Of a stretch of DNA of 64,000 bases, positions 42,652 to 51,550 are shown piece by piece (the stretch's first letter is position 1; every line of letters begins with the position of its first letter). The notes beneath the pieces are model-generated. The model saw only the letters and a list, made by a program, of their open reading frames with translations, ran no database searches and was not told the DNA's origin. The stretch is taken from positions 1 through 64,000 of the forward strand of contig NZ_RAZT01000012.1 of the NCBI RefSeq assembly GCF_003626635.1, given 5' to 3'. Source of the stretch: Micromonospora musae (GTDB taxonomy: Bacteria; Actinomycetota; Actinomycetes; Mycobacteriales; Micromonosporaceae). Both the position numbers and the translations under genes were made by a program.

Positions 42652-42697
42652 GGAAGGGCCGTCACCGGGGGACAAGCCCCCAGGTGACGGCCCTTCC
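42652..42697. terminator. Terminator hairpin
   Basis: A 15-bp perfect stem (GGAAGGGCCGTCACC with GGTGACGGCCCTTCC) extended by GGGGG/CCCCC around ACAAG. It lies downstream of the SDR gene at 42745, in the gap before the EEP gene. Confidence 0.85.
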
Positions 42698-42744
42698 TGA
42701 TCAGCGGAGACCGGTGACGGTCCGGTGACCGTCCCGGGCCTGGA

Positions 42745-43497
42745 TCAACCGTTGCCGACGGGGCTCTGCCCGGGGCTGCCGATGGCCGCGCCACCGTCGA
42801 TGACGAACTCGGAGCCGGTGGAGAAGGTGGCCTCGGCGACCAGGAACAGCACCATGCTGGCGACCTCCTCGGGCTCGCCGATCCGGGGAATGGGCAGCGC
42901 GGCGAGCATCGGGTCGGCCGCCGGCGGGTGCATCGGGGTCCGGATGGGACCCGGGTGTACGGAGACGGCCCGGATGTTGTCCCGGGCCAGTTCGAGGGCG
43001 GCCGTCTTGGTCAGTCCACGGACGCCCCACTTGCTGGCCACGTACGCACCCAGGCGCTCGAATCCGGCGAGACCGGCCAGCGAGGAGATGTTGACGACAA
43101 CCCCGCCGCCGGCGCGGCGTAGGGCAGGCACGGCGTTGTGCATGCCGAGCCACGTGCCGTACAGGTTCACGTCGAGGACCTTGCGGAAGGTGTCGGGGTC
43201 CTGGTCGACGATGGTGCCGGGGAGCTGAACCGCGGCATTGTTGACCAGGATGGACAGCGGGCCGAGCTGCTCCTCGGTCTCGCGTACCAGCTCCTGCCAC
43301 CGTGCGTGGTCGGTGATGTCCAGATGCCGGTACCGTGTCCGGTCGCCCAGCTCGGCCTCCAGGGCCTGGCCCTCGGCGTCCAGGATGTCGGCGATTACGA
43401 CCTTCGCGCCCTCGGCCGCGAAGGCTCTGACGATGGCGGCGCCCATTCCGCGTGCACCGCCGGTGACGATGGCCACCCGGCCGTCGACCCGTCCCAT
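42745..43497 (-). CDS. SDR family NAD(P)-dependent oxidoreductase
   Basis: A 250-aa classical short-chain dehydrogenase. Cofactor motif TGGARGMG (residues about 12-19), NNAA at about 88, catalytic Ser-Tyr-Lys in NISSLAGLAGFERLGAYVAS followed by K, and the VHPGPIRTPM block. A hydroxysteroid- or 3-ketoacyl-reductase-like role is typical; the substrate is unknown. GGGAGAAGC precedes ATG 43497. It lies 70 nt downstream of the FAD oxidoreductase in the same direction, so the two are likely one operon. Confidence 0.92.
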   Translation of the reverse strand: MGRVDGRVAIVTGGARGMGAAIVRAFAAEGAKVVIADILDAEGQALEAELGDRTRYRHLDITDHARWQELVRETEEQLGPLSILVNNAAVQLPGTIVDQDPDTFRKVLDVNLYGTWLGMHNAVPALRRAGGGVVVNISSLAGLAGFERLGAYVASKWGVRGLTKTAALELARDNIRAVSVHPGPIRTPMHPPAADPMLAALPIPRIGEPEEVASMVLFLVAEATFSTGSEFVIDGGAAIGSPGQSPVGNG

Positions 43498-43567
43498 AGC
43501 TTCTCCCAAATGATCGTCGTGTTTCGGTGCCGGGCGGCCGGCGCGTCGCCGGCCGCCCGGTCGGCGG

Positions 43568-44686
43568 TCAGTGGTGGTCGGTCGCGGCCGACGCGTCGAA
43601 GAGCCCGGCCCACGGCTCGACCAGCATGTTGCGTCCCTTGAGGTCGGCGATGACCTCGGCTCCGGCGACGCCATCGAGTCCGGGGAGCTGTCCGGCGCCG
43701 CCCTCGGGGCCCAGCGGGATCGCGATGGCCAGCGGCCCGGGGCGGTATGCGGTGAGTTCGCCGGTGCCGGTGATCAACGCCCGAAGGTTCGCGGCCATCA
43801 GGTTGGCCTGCGCCGCGGCGGTACCGGTGCCGTTGCGGTCGGCGTCGGTGATGTCGCCGACCGCGAAGACGCCGTCCTGGCCGCCGACTCTCAGGTACTC
43901 GTCGACGTGGACGTACCCGTCGTCGCGTCGAGCGGCGGCCAGCGGACCGCGCAGGTACCCGGTCTCCGGTGTGATGCCGAAGCACTGGTACCAGACGTCA
44001 GCGCTCAGCTCATCGCCGGCCTCGGTCGTCACGACGATCGAGGCCGCCGTGGTCGGGGCTGCCGCCGGAAGGCTCAGCAACGGGCTGCCGAGCTTGAGTT
44101 CGACGCCCATCTTGTCGAGCTGTCGCCGCAGCTCGTCGCGCAACTCCTGGTCGAACGGTCCGACGAGGATGTCGGAGGCGACGCCCACGATGGTCACGTG
44201 CTTGTCGGGGTAGAAGGCCTTGATCTCCCCGGCGAGCTCCAGTCCGGTAGGGCCGGCGCCGACCACGAGCACCCGACCGGCGTCGAGTAGCGCCTGGTGC
44301 GCCTGGCGGAACTTCGCCCGCCCGGTCTCGGCGTTCGGCTCGTCGACCTTGGCGGGGAAGGGGTAGCTGGAGCCCGTGGCCAGGATCAGGAAGTCCGGCT
44401 CGAGCTGCCGGCCGGAGGCGAGCGTCACCCGCCGGCCGTCGACCGACACCGCGCGGTCCCGTAGGAAGTGGCCGCGGTTCAGCAGCCGCTCGTAGGGCAG
44501 GAAGATCCGGTCCACCCATTCCGGTTCGACCAGGGCGCGCCAGGCCGCGTTGTTGTGCACGAACGCGTCCGAGGGGGCGACGAGCGTCACGTCGGCGATG
44601 TCGTCGAGAGCCTTCGCGACGGTGATCCCGCTGTAGCCGCCGCCGAGCACCACGACCGTCGGGCGTGGCTGGGTGTTCTCGGTCAT
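43568..44686 (-). CDS. NAD(P)/FAD-dependent oxidoreductase (NDH-2/FSP1-like)
   Basis: A 372-aa flavoprotein. FAD-binding motif VVVLGGGYSGITVAKAL at the N-terminus, NAD-binding VLVVGAGPTGLELAGEI in the middle, and the second FAD motif GVFAVGDITDADRNG. The pattern fits type II NADH dehydrogenase/AIFM2-like quinone reductases. The TetR-like operator architecture upstream suggests inducible expression. It heads the probable operon with the SDR gene. AGGAGAACCCTG precedes ATG 44686. Confidence 0.9.
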   Translation of the reverse strand: MTENTQPRPTVVVLGGGYSGITVAKALDDIADVTLVAPSDAFVHNNAAWRALVEPEWVDRIFLPYERLLNRGHFLRDRAVSVDGRRVTLASGRQLEPDFLILATGSSYPFPAKVDEPNAETGRAKFRQAHQALLDAGRVLVVGAGPTGLELAGEIKAFYPDKHVTIVGVASDILVGPFDQELRDELRRQLDKMGVELKLGSPLLSLPAAAPTTAASIVVTTEAGDELSADVWYQCFGITPETGYLRGPLAAARRDDGYVHVDEYLRVGGQDGVFAVGDITDADRNGTGTAAAQANLMAANLRALITGTGELTAYRPGPLAIAIPLGPEGGAGQLPGLDGVAGAEVIADLKGRNMLVEPWAGLFDASAATDHH

Positions 44687-45054
44687 CAGGGTTCTCCTAA
44701 TTTCGGGGGGATGTGTGCGGTCTTCTGATCGGTGCAGAGGTGCCGATCGGTGGGTCAGATCTCGCCGAGCAGGCCGGTGATCTGGGACGCCGCCGTGGCG
44801 GCCGCCTCCTTGCCTGTACCGGAGAGCTGTCTCCGGATCACCGTCACACTGTATAACGGAGATGGGTCTCCGGTATTCCGCGAGGGGTGCAGAGGGAAGC
44901 GGCTGGGGTCAGCGGCCCCGCTGCGGCCGAGACCCGCCGAACGCGACAAAAGCGCTTACAACCATCAAATTTCGCACAGGTGATCAGCGGTAATCATCGG
45001 GCCGGAGGTGACACAAGCCAGGGTGGGAGTTCGTCGACCAGGCGGGAGTCTTGG
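44687..45054. other. Intergenic region with paired palindromes
   Basis: This 368-nt divergent gap between the FAD oxidoreductase and the sigma-like chimera holds no convincing gene. A 30-codon minus-strand frame (VTVIRRQLSGTGKEAAATAA and onward) ends at 44755 and could be a remnant. The palindromes are listed separately. Confidence 0.5.
44819..44872. promoter_or_regulatory. Two operator-like palindromes around a TATA-rich core
   Basis: CCGGAGA-GCTG-TCTCCGG (44819-44836) and CGGAGA-TGGG-TCTCCG (44857-44872) share the same CGGAGA-N4-TCTCCG core, 37 bp apart. Between them is CACTGTATAAC, the most AT-rich string in this gap and a plausible -10 on either strand. Repeated half-sites flanking a promoter are typical of a dimeric repressor; no regulator gene is adjacent. 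Confidence 0.6.
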
Positions 45055-45801
45055 ATGGGTCCACCGGGGGAACGCGATGAGGATTGGTTCACCGGGGTCT
45101 ACGCGGCCGAGTACGGACACGTGGTGCGGTACGGCCAGCGGCGGCTCGCCGACGGGGAGGCGGCCGTCGAGCTTGCCCAGGAGGTGTTCGTCATCGCCTG
45201 GCGGCGTCGCCGCGACGTCCCGGACCGCTGCCTGCCCTGGCTGTACGTGGTGGCTCGTCGCCTGCTCGCGAACGAATGGCGGGCTCGGAGAGCCGCGCCG
45301 GACCTACTGCCGATGACCGACGCTGCTCCGGACCAGGAGTCCCGGGACTGCTGGCAGCGCCGCCGCAAGCCGGAGTCTGCCGCCTCCGGAACCCCCGCGG
45401 CCTCCAGCATCCCACTGCCACCGATGGACTTCGCGCCGCTGCCATCGGGCAGTGTCCAGCTGACCAGGCTGCTCCACATCAAGTACGGCGGCGGCGCCGT
45501 CACCAAGCAGGTCGGCGGGGTGTACGGGCTGTACGTCGTTCCGCGCCGCACCCGTGCCGAGATCCTGCGGGTCCTTGCCGACGTGCCCGGGTTCCGGTGG
45601 CGCGGTCAGGTGGTCGATCGCGCCGGCCGCAAGGGTGTGGCCATCACCTTCGACGACCGCGAGCATGACCAGCAGTCTCTTCTGATCTTCGCCCCGGAGA
45701 CCGGGGAGCTGCTCGCCTACGAGGTGTTGAGCCTCTCGCCGGTACGGATCAGCATGTACCAGCTGATCCTCCGCACCGGCTGGACCGACCAACTCGGCTG
45801 A
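45055..45801 (+). CDS. Chimeric ECF-sigma N-terminus / CU044_5270-family C-terminus
   Basis: A 248-aa frame. Residues about 8-80 match sigma-70 region 2 of an ECF sigma factor (VYAAEYGHVVRYGQRRLADG, EVFVIAWRRRRDVPDRCLPW, LYVVARRLLANEWRARR). Region 4 is absent. After a junction near residues 95-120, the rest matches the C-terminal part of CU044_5270-type proteins (EILRVLADVPGFRWRGQVVD, LLIFAPETGELLAYEVL, TGWTDQLG). Such proteins are normally encoded directly after the sigma gene. The simplest reading is an in-frame deletion fusing the two genes. GGGAG precedes ATG 45055. It is unlikely to work as a normal sigma factor. Confidence 0.75.
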   Translation: MGPPGERDEDWFTGVYAAEYGHVVRYGQRRLADGEAAVELAQEVFVIAWRRRRDVPDRCLPWLYVVARRLLANEWRARRAAPDLLPMTDAAPDQESRDCWQRRRKPESAASGTPAASSIPLPPMDFAPLPSGSVQLTRLLHIKYGGGAVTKQVGGVYGLYVVPRRTRAEILRVLADVPGFRWRGQVVDRAGRKGVAITFDDREHDQQSLLIFAPETGELLAYEVLSLSPVRISMYQLILRTGWTDQLG

Positions 45802-45808
45802 ACCGTCA

Positions 45809-45843
45809 GGGCCGGGGCCGCTTCCACAGGACGGCCCCGGCCC
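45809..45843 (+). terminator. Terminator hairpin
   Basis: GGGCCGGGGCCG (45809-45820) pairs perfectly with CGGCCCCGGCCC (45832-45843) just after the chimeric gene. Confidence 0.8.
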
Positions 45844-45845
45844 GG

Positions 45846-46405
45846 TTCGCCTCGACATTCGGGCCGGTCGGACATGAGCCTAGGCCGGTCTTCACCGTGG
45901 ACGTGTAACGACTACTGCCTGTTGGCCTGTCGATCGCCTGACTCCGACGCGGTAACGTCCCTCGGCGGGGGGAGTGGGCTCCATCGGCACTTGGCAGGAA
46001 TGGGCTGACGCTTGTTGAGATGGCGCCGTTGGTGTGGGCCATCGACATTCGCCTCATTGTGGTGGCCCGGATGGTATTTGCGTGTCCTTTGTGGAGTGAT
46101 AAAGGTGGCCCCGCGTCGCAGGCCGCGCGCCTCCGAACCGGGGCCTGGCCGACGGCCCGCCGCCGCGTCTTTGGCCATCGCCGGCCAGCGCACCGGTGAC
46201 AGCCCGCGGGCGGCCAGGCCGCACGAAGAGCCCGGGCGGCGCTCGTCGTCCTCCACGTCGGACACCACTGCGCCACCGGACCACGCAGCGCCACGAACCG
46301 TTGCTCGGAAAGGCTCATTGACAAGCTTGGAAGAGCCTGAAAGGGTCTCGCCTACGAAGATCATCCGACGTTTTTTGGGTCTGACCATTCAGGGAGATCA
46401 CGGGG
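45846..46405. other. 560-nt region without a supported gene
   Basis: Overlapping frames on both strands lack ribosome sites and recognisable sequence. The last 100 nt are relatively AT-rich and probably contain the promoter of the M20 peptidase gene, but no clear -35/-10 pair was identified. Confidence 0.5.
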
Positions 46406-49348
46406 ATGCGGAAGAAACCTCTCGCACTGACACTTGGTATGTCATTGCTCCTGTCCACAGGTGTAGCGGCTAGCGGGCCCGCGTCCGCGTCCGCGACCGG
46501 CTCCGGCGAGGAACGCTTCCAGCCGAGCGTCACCTACGACCTGTCGGTGACCAACGCCGAGCGCGACGCGATCCACGCGGAAGTCGAGGCGTTGGCCGGA
46601 CGCGTCAAGAGCGCGCGGGCGGGGGACGGCACCTACGACTCGCTCAGTCTGATCGGGGCGATGCTGGACGGGTCGAGCTACGACTCCATCTCGCGAGGCG
46701 GCACCGCCGCGACGGCGTACCCCTTCCCGGTCAGCAACACCGAAGCCAACCAGTACGAGTACGACCGCAAGGTCGCCAAGCTCGCCTGGGTGGTCAAGCT
46801 CGCCACCGACCTTGGTTTCCCGGTGGTCGTCCAACGCCAGGCGGACAAGTACGTCTACGCGGAGATCGGTGACCCGGACGCGCCGGAGATGGTCATGGCG
46901 TTGAGTCATCTCGACTCGCCGACGGCCTCCGTTTCGCCGGCTCAGCTGGCGCGCTGGCGGGACGCCGATGGCAACCTCGGCACTCCTGGTGCGTACCACT
47001 CGCCCTATGTCCAGGACGGCTGGGTCTACGGGGCGGGCCTGCAGGACGACAGCGGCCCGACGCTGGCGACGCTGCTCGCCGCGAAGGCGCTGCTCGAGGC
47101 GGGGTTGCCCCTCGACCGACGTATCCGCATCGTCATGGGAATCTACGAGGACGGCGGCCCCGGCACCCCCTCGACGACGAACACCGCCACCTTCCAGGCC
47201 ATCCCGTACAACTCGAACCCGAGCTTCTACGACAACTGGGCCTACAAGAACCTCAACCGGGAAGAGATCCCGATCGCGGGCTACACCTCCGACTCGCGGT
47301 TCCCGGTCATCGTCGGCAACTCCGGGTCGGTGACGCCGTCGGTGTCGATGAGCTTGTCCGCGGACAGCACCAAGGCCTTCCGGCTGACGGGTGCCACAGC
47401 CGGCGTCACCCTGCGTGAAGGCGATCCGACGCTCAAGGACATCGCCTACGGCAGCACCACGCAGATCGCCTCGCGGGCCATCTTCACCCTCGACCTGGCG
47501 AAGGCCGGCCCCGCCGAGCGCAACCGATTCGTATCGGCGATCAAGGCTGCCGCAACCTCGAAGGGTTGGCTTCCGGCCGCTCCCCGCAGCACGCCCAAGG
47601 TGCGGACCACGATCACCGGCGACTCGCTCACGCTGGAGATCAACACCGATGTGGCGATGGAGATGCCGACCCCGCAGTACGGCAAGAATGCCGTCGTGTG
47701 GGGAATGTTCCTCCTCGCCGAGGGGCTCGGCGCACTGAAGATCACGGCCGCCGACCTGCAGCTGAAGAAGGCCGCCGACGGCATCGCCGACCTGTTCTTC
47801 CGCGACGGTGTCGAAGGCGAGGCCTACCTCGGCAAGTACATGGGCATCCCGGCGAGCCTGTTGCGCAACCCGAGCAACGGCACGCCGAACCTGACGTTCG
47901 CCCTCATGGGGGGCATCAACTCGGAGACCCCGACGAGCTTCTACACGGACGCCACCGGCAGCCTCAGCATTCCGATGTTCGTGCGCAGCATGCACGTCAA
48001 CGCGGCTGACTCCGGCCAGGCGACGGCGGCGGTCACGGCCGCCTTCCAGGCCAAGGGGTTCACCATCGGCGACCTCGGCTCGCCCGTCGGCGCCGGGTTG
48101 TACGTCACGCACGACAACCCGCTGACGGCTCTTCAGTTCGGGAGCTACCAGGCCTCGATCAACCGCAACCCGAAGGAGTTCGCGGATCCGTACTCCCTGC
48201 GGGACGTGGTTTATCCGCAGGGCACGACCGGTGGCACCCTGGCCAGCAGCTTCCGCAACAAGATGACCGCCTTCGGCGCGGTGATCCCGGGTAACGAGCG
48301 CTGGTGGCACACGGCCAACGAGCGGATGAAGGTCGACTCGGCTGTGCAGATGACCAAGATGATGGCCGACGGCATGCTGGAGATGGCCCGGTACTCCGGG
48401 CCTGCGGGTGCCAAGTTCATGTGGGCGGACATGCCGGGGCTGAACGCCGACCGGGCGGACCTCGACCTGCTCGACGTCACGATCGGCACCTACAAGGATG
48501 CGTCGGCCGCCGTCGGCACGAGCCAGTTGGGCAACCAGGCGCTGCTCGGCGCCACCTCGTTCAACATCCCGATGTGGAACGGGCGCGGCAACTCGACCCC
48601 GACGGCCTCGGCTTACGCACTGGGGCACGCCCCAGGCGGGGTCTACCTGCCCCTGACCGACACCGAGTACCTGAACAGCACGTACGTGGCGCCGATGCGC
48701 CTGGAGTTCAAGGTGGAGCGCCCCGACCACATGTCGGACGCGGCTTGGGCGAAGTTCATCGCCGGCGGCTACGGCGACTTCCAGTTCAACATCCTCGTCG
48801 GCGACAGGGTTGTGCCGCTGGCCGTTCCCGCGGGGCAGAGTGCGGAGAAGTACTTCTCCTCGCGCATCTCGGCCAACAACCCCGACGCGATCTACCTGTC
48901 GGTCAACCTCGGGATCACCGATGCCCCGTACACCGGGGTGAAGCCCGTCCTCGCGGATTCGAAGACGGACCTGTACAAGGTCAATCCGACGTACCTGGCC
49001 TCGAACCCGGATCCGTTCCCCGGGCGCGGAGCCATCGAACAACGGGGCTTCTTCGTGTTCGGTGACGGACAGAAGAACGCGGAGTTCTCCTCGCCCGATG
49101 CGGTCTACGTGACGGTCGCCAACGCGGTCGTCGATGCCGAGCCGTCGGCGGTGGTGAGGAAGTTGAAGGGCAGCAAGAACGAGTTGACCATCACGGTTCA
49201 GCAGACGCACGTCAACGGCAGCAAGTCTGCGGTGACGGCCACGTTCACCATCCACAACAACGCTTCTGGCGTTTACCGCGTCGGCGATTACCAGGTGTAC
49301 GTCGAAACCAAGGGCAACACCCAGGTGCGCAAGATCTGCATCGTCTGA
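46406..49348 (+). CDS. Secreted M20-type dipeptidase (Sapep/PepV-like), extended
   Basis: A 980-aa protein. Signal peptide residues 1 to about 30 (LALTLGMSLLLSTGVAASGP). The M20 metallopeptidase core follows: VMALSHLDSP (metal His and catalytic Asp), GAGLQDDSGPTLA (bridging Asp), GIYEDGG (the usual Glu-Glu pair reads Glu-Asp), and a late metal His in RWWHTANERM. After about residue 690 there is an extra 290-residue C-terminal region rich in beta strands, not part of usual 450-550-aa dipeptidases. GGGAGATCACGGGG precedes ATG 46406. Likely an extracellular peptidase. Confidence 0.82.
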   Translation: MRKKPLALTLGMSLLLSTGVAASGPASASATGSGEERFQPSVTYDLSVTNAERDAIHAEVEALAGRVKSARAGDGTYDSLSLIGAMLDGSSYDSISRGGTAATAYPFPVSNTEANQYEYDRKVAKLAWVVKLATDLGFPVVVQRQADKYVYAEIGDPDAPEMVMALSHLDSPTASVSPAQLARWRDADGNLGTPGAYHSPYVQDGWVYGAGLQDDSGPTLATLLAAKALLEAGLPLDRRIRIVMGIYEDGGPGTPSTTNTATFQAIPYNSNPSFYDNWAYKNLNREEIPIAGYTSDSRFPVIVGNSGSVTPSVSMSLSADSTKAFRLTGATAGVTLREGDPTLKDIAYGSTTQIASRAIFTLDLAKAGPAERNRFVSAIKAAATSKGWLPAAPRSTPKVRTTITGDSLTLEINTDVAMEMPTPQYGKNAVVWGMFLLAEGLGALKITAADLQLKKAADGIADLFFRDGVEGEAYLGKYMGIPASLLRNPSNGTPNLTFALMGGINSETPTSFYTDATGSLSIPMFVRSMHVNAADSGQATAAVTAAFQAKGFTIGDLGSPVGAGLYVTHDNPLTALQFGSYQASINRNPKEFADPYSLRDVVYPQGTTGGTLASSFRNKMTAFGAVIPGNERWWHTANERMKVDSAVQMTKMMADGMLEMARYSGPAGAKFMWADMPGLNADRADLDLLDVTIGTYKDASAAVGTSQLGNQALLGATSFNIPMWNGRGNSTPTASAYALGHAPGGVYLPLTDTEYLNSTYVAPMRLEFKVERPDHMSDAAWAKFIAGGYGDFQFNILVGDRVVPLAVPAGQSAEKYFSSRISANNPDAIYLSVNLGITDAPYTGVKPVLADSKTDLYKVNPTYLASNPDPFPGRGAIEQRGFFVFGDGQKNAEFSSPDAVYVTVANAVVDAEPSAVVRKLKGSKNELTITVQQTHVNGSKSAVTATFTIHNNASGVYRVGDYQVYVETKGNTQVRKICIV

Positions 49349-49450
49349 CGCGGGTGAACCGGAAGCTCAGCACGCGTACGAGAGGGCACGCGCGGCGGCA
49401 GGACGCCTCGACTCGAGGTCAGCGGCCGCCGGACTGCGAGGCACTGTGAC

Positions 49451-49495
49451 AACGGAAGTGGAGCCATTGCCGTAGGTGGTGGCTCCACTTCCGTT
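49451..49495. terminator. Bidirectional terminator hairpin
   Basis: A 15-bp perfect stem (AACGGAAGTGGAGCC with GGCTCCACTTCCGTT) with a 15-nt loop lies between the convergent M20 peptidase and the small membrane protein gene. Confidence 0.85.
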
Positions 49496-49526
49496 GTGTG
49501 CCATCGGGCGCCGGGAGGGCGTGGTC

Positions 49527-49973
49527 TCAGCCGCAGATGCGCCAGTCGCCGTCTTCCTTGACCAGGGTGAGCACCTGGGTTCCGCTGGTGCCGTTCGGCA
49601 GGGTCCAGCGCACATCTGCTCGCCCGTTGAGCCGGCCGTTGTTGTTGACGACGCTCAGGCCGACGATCTCGTAGTCGGTGGGGGTGAAGGCTTCGGCCTG
49701 TTCGCGGGCGAAGTCGGCCTGGCTCTGCCGGTTCCGTAGCTGGCCGCAGAGTTGCCCGTAGGCCGTCGGGTAGTCCCGCCCGATCATCGCTTCGGCGAAC
49801 GTGTCCACAGTGTCCCGGGCCGGCCCGGTGGCCTGCTGGAACACGTCTCGAAGGACGAAGCCGCCGACGACACCGCCGAGGCAGCAGAGGGAGAGCACCA
49901 CACCGATGACGACGAGCACGGTCCGTCTTCGCTGCGGGTTCTTCGGCGGCACCATGATCGGTTCGTATGCCAT
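49527..49973 (-). CDS. Membrane-anchored small protein (DUF4878-like)
   Basis: A 148-aa protein. A short basic N-terminus (PPKNPQRRR) is followed by one transmembrane helix (VLVVIGVVLSLCCLGGVVGG, residues about 19-41) and an extracytoplasmic NTF2-like domain (VDTFAEAMIGRDYPTAYGQL, then VRWTLPNGTSGTQVLTLVKE and DWRICG). This pattern is common in actinobacterial lipoprotein-like or DUF4878 proteins of unknown role. ATG 49973 is leaderless by prediction: TAGCCT ends 6 nt upstream. Confidence 0.8.
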   Translation of the reverse strand: MAYEPIMVPPKNPQRRRTVLVVIGVVLSLCCLGGVVGGFVLRDVFQQATGPARDTVDTFAEAMIGRDYPTAYGQLCGQLRNRQSQADFAREQAEAFTPTDYEIVGLSVVNNNGRLNGRADVRWTLPNGTSGTQVLTLVKEDGDWRICG

Positions 49974-49979
49974 GGCCGC

Positions 49980-49985
49980 AGGCTA
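49980..49985 (-). promoter_or_regulatory. -10 element, leaderless membrane-protein gene
   Basis: Minus-strand TAGCCT (49985-49980), 6 nt before ATG 49973. It is the same element and spacing as in the next two minus-strand genes. Confidence 0.55.
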
Positions 49986-50091
49986 GGAGGAGCGGGCAAC
50001 CGGGATCTGCGCGTGGTGACGACACCGGCTGCCCGGCCCTCGGCTCGATAGGGCGAGCCTTGGAACGAGCCCTGGTTGTTGTGGTTCGCGG

Positions 50092-50445
50092 TCAGTGGCA
50101 GACGATCTGGATCGGCAGGATGAAGCAGCACGAGCTGACCAGCGAGATCCCGACCGCGGCGGCCGCCCGCGTCGCGACATCGAACCGATCGCGGTTGCGC
50201 CGGGTGATGGGGAGAGCCTGCTCGACGACGATGAGCACCATCCAGACGAGCAGCAGCAGTGGCAGGTAGAGGTCCCAGGCGGGGTTCGCGTAGGAGCTCG
50301 CGTTGCCGTTTCCGCCGTAGTTCGGGCAGTCCTCCCTGCGCGTGATCGGGTCGAGGATCGCCAACAGCAGCGCGAGAAGCGCGCCACCCACGAAGCAGGC
50401 CCACAGGCCGCTCAGGCGCGACCGGCGTGGGGTGTGATCGGGCAC
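50092..50445 (-). CDS. Small integral membrane protein, unknown function
   Basis: A 117-aa protein with three probable transmembrane segments (LWACFVGGALLALLLAIL, LYLPLLLLVWMVLIVVEQAL, GISLVSSCCFILPIQIV). A loop with CPNYGGNGNAS sits between the first two. I do not recognise a family. GTG 50445 lies 6 nt after TAGCCT, so the transcript is probably leaderless. Confidence 0.7.
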   Translation of the reverse strand: MPDHTPRRSRLSGLWACFVGGALLALLLAILDPITRREDCPNYGGNGNASSYANPAWDLYLPLLLLVWMVLIVVEQALPITRRNRDRFDVATRAAAAVGISLVSSCCFILPIQIVCH

Positions 50446-50451
50446 CGGCTC

Positions 50452-50457
50452 AGGCTA
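50452..50457 (-). promoter_or_regulatory. -10 element, leaderless gene
   Basis: Minus-strand TAGCCT (50457-50452), 6 nt before GTG 50445. Confidence 0.5.
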
Positions 50458-50509
50458 GGGGGTGCTCACGGGTGGCTGCCAGGGCCGTTGGCGTTGGACT
50501 GCCGGGTCG

Positions 50510-51544
50510 TCAGTCGTCGGCGATCTGCGTTGTCGTTCGGGCGGCGGTGGCGAGGACGGCGGGGTCGCCACTGCGGCCGTACGTGTCGGCTGCGGTGTCG
50601 GCGAATTTGATGGCGTGGGCGTCGGCGCTGGCCGTCGCCTGTTGCATGACCTCGTCGACGGTGAGGCCGGGGTGGACGTCCGGTGCGGGGCGCGCTACGG
50701 GCGGGGCGTAGGCGGCGGTGACGGCGGCTGTCGCGGCCCAGGCGGCGGCGAGGCTCGGCGCCCAGAGGGCCTCCGGCAGGGCGGGCAGTGCGCGCAGGAC
50801 GGCGTTGGGTGCGGTGGCGGCGTGTACGAGCATGACGGGGTTGGCGTACCCGTGGGTGCCGTGGCGGATCACGGCGGCGTCGACGATCCCGGCGAGGCGC
50901 GTGCGGACGTCGTCGTTGTCGCCGCCGGGCACCGCGCCGGCCGTTGCCGGCCACGCGGGCAGCTCGGCCAGTTGGGCGAGGCGGGCGCGGATGCCGGCGC
51001 GCTGGTCGGGTACGAGGGGGACGGCGTCGAGCGCCGACCGTGGATCGGTGCTGGGGTACGGTCCGCTGCCGGGTGCGGCGAGCGGTTGCCAGCGGGCGGC
51101 CCAGTAGGCCAGTCCCTGGCCGAGTTCGGTGATGCGCGGGCCGGTCTCCTGGTCGAGGAGCGCGCGTGCGGCGTGGCCGACCCGGATGACGCCGTGGGTG
51201 GCGCCGGCCGCGATGCCGGGGAGCAGGCGTGGCCACCAGCGGGCGAGTACGTCGCGCCAGGGCTCGTCGGCGAGTTCGCGGTCGAAGTAGTTCAGCCAGT
51301 CGCCGGTGCGTACCGGGTCGCCGAGCGGGTCCCGCCACTGTTCGGGGGAGATGGCGGAGATGCCGCGTGGGCGGTCTTCGAGTTGGGTGAGGTAGGAGTC
51401 GAGCCAACGGTGGACGGTTTCTCCGTGGCCGCGGTGGGTCAGTGCCTCCACCGCCATGGGGGCGTGGTTGGAGAGCCAGCCGTTCCGCTCCGGTCCGGTG
51501 TGCTGCACGCGTTCGTACGCCTCGTCGAGCATGGAGCCTGTCAT
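50510..51544 (-). CDS. Questin oxidase family protein (DUF4243)
   Basis: A 344-aa protein resembling the questin oxidase-like (DUF4243) family: N-terminal LSNHAPMAVEALTHRGHGET with the conserved NH-P block, WLNYFDRELADEPWRDVLAR, LLPGIAAGATHGVIRVGHAA, and a late MLVHAATAPNAV block. Fungal members catalyse Baeyer-Villiger-type ring opening; bacterial members are uncharacterised. ATG 51544 is preceded by TAGCCT (6 nt) and TTGACC, giving a leaderless transcript. Confidence 0.8.
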   Translation of the reverse strand: MTGSMLDEAYERVQHTGPERNGWLSNHAPMAVEALTHRGHGETVHRWLDSYLTQLEDRPRGISAISPEQWRDPLGDPVRTGDWLNYFDRELADEPWRDVLARWWPRLLPGIAAGATHGVIRVGHAARALLDQETGPRITELGQGLAYWAARWQPLAAPGSGPYPSTDPRSALDAVPLVPDQRAGIRARLAQLAELPAWPATAGAVPGGDNDDVRTRLAGIVDAAVIRHGTHGYANPVMLVHAATAPNAVLRALPALPEALWAPSLAAAWAATAAVTAAYAPPVARPAPDVHPGLTVDEVMQQATASADAHAIKFADTAADTYGRSGDPAVLATAARTTTQIADD

Positions 51545-51550
51545 GCCACG

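Noticed and set aside
45806..46473. Three overlapping frames of 150-170 aa before the M20 peptidase gene
   Set aside because: They overlap each other on both strands, lack ribosome sites, and show no family resemblance.
50040..50080. GCGAGCCTTGGAACGAGCC as another end of the MITE-like element
   Set aside because: Only the GCGAGCCTT part resembles the sequence next to the right end; the AGGGTCTGTTTC end is missing.
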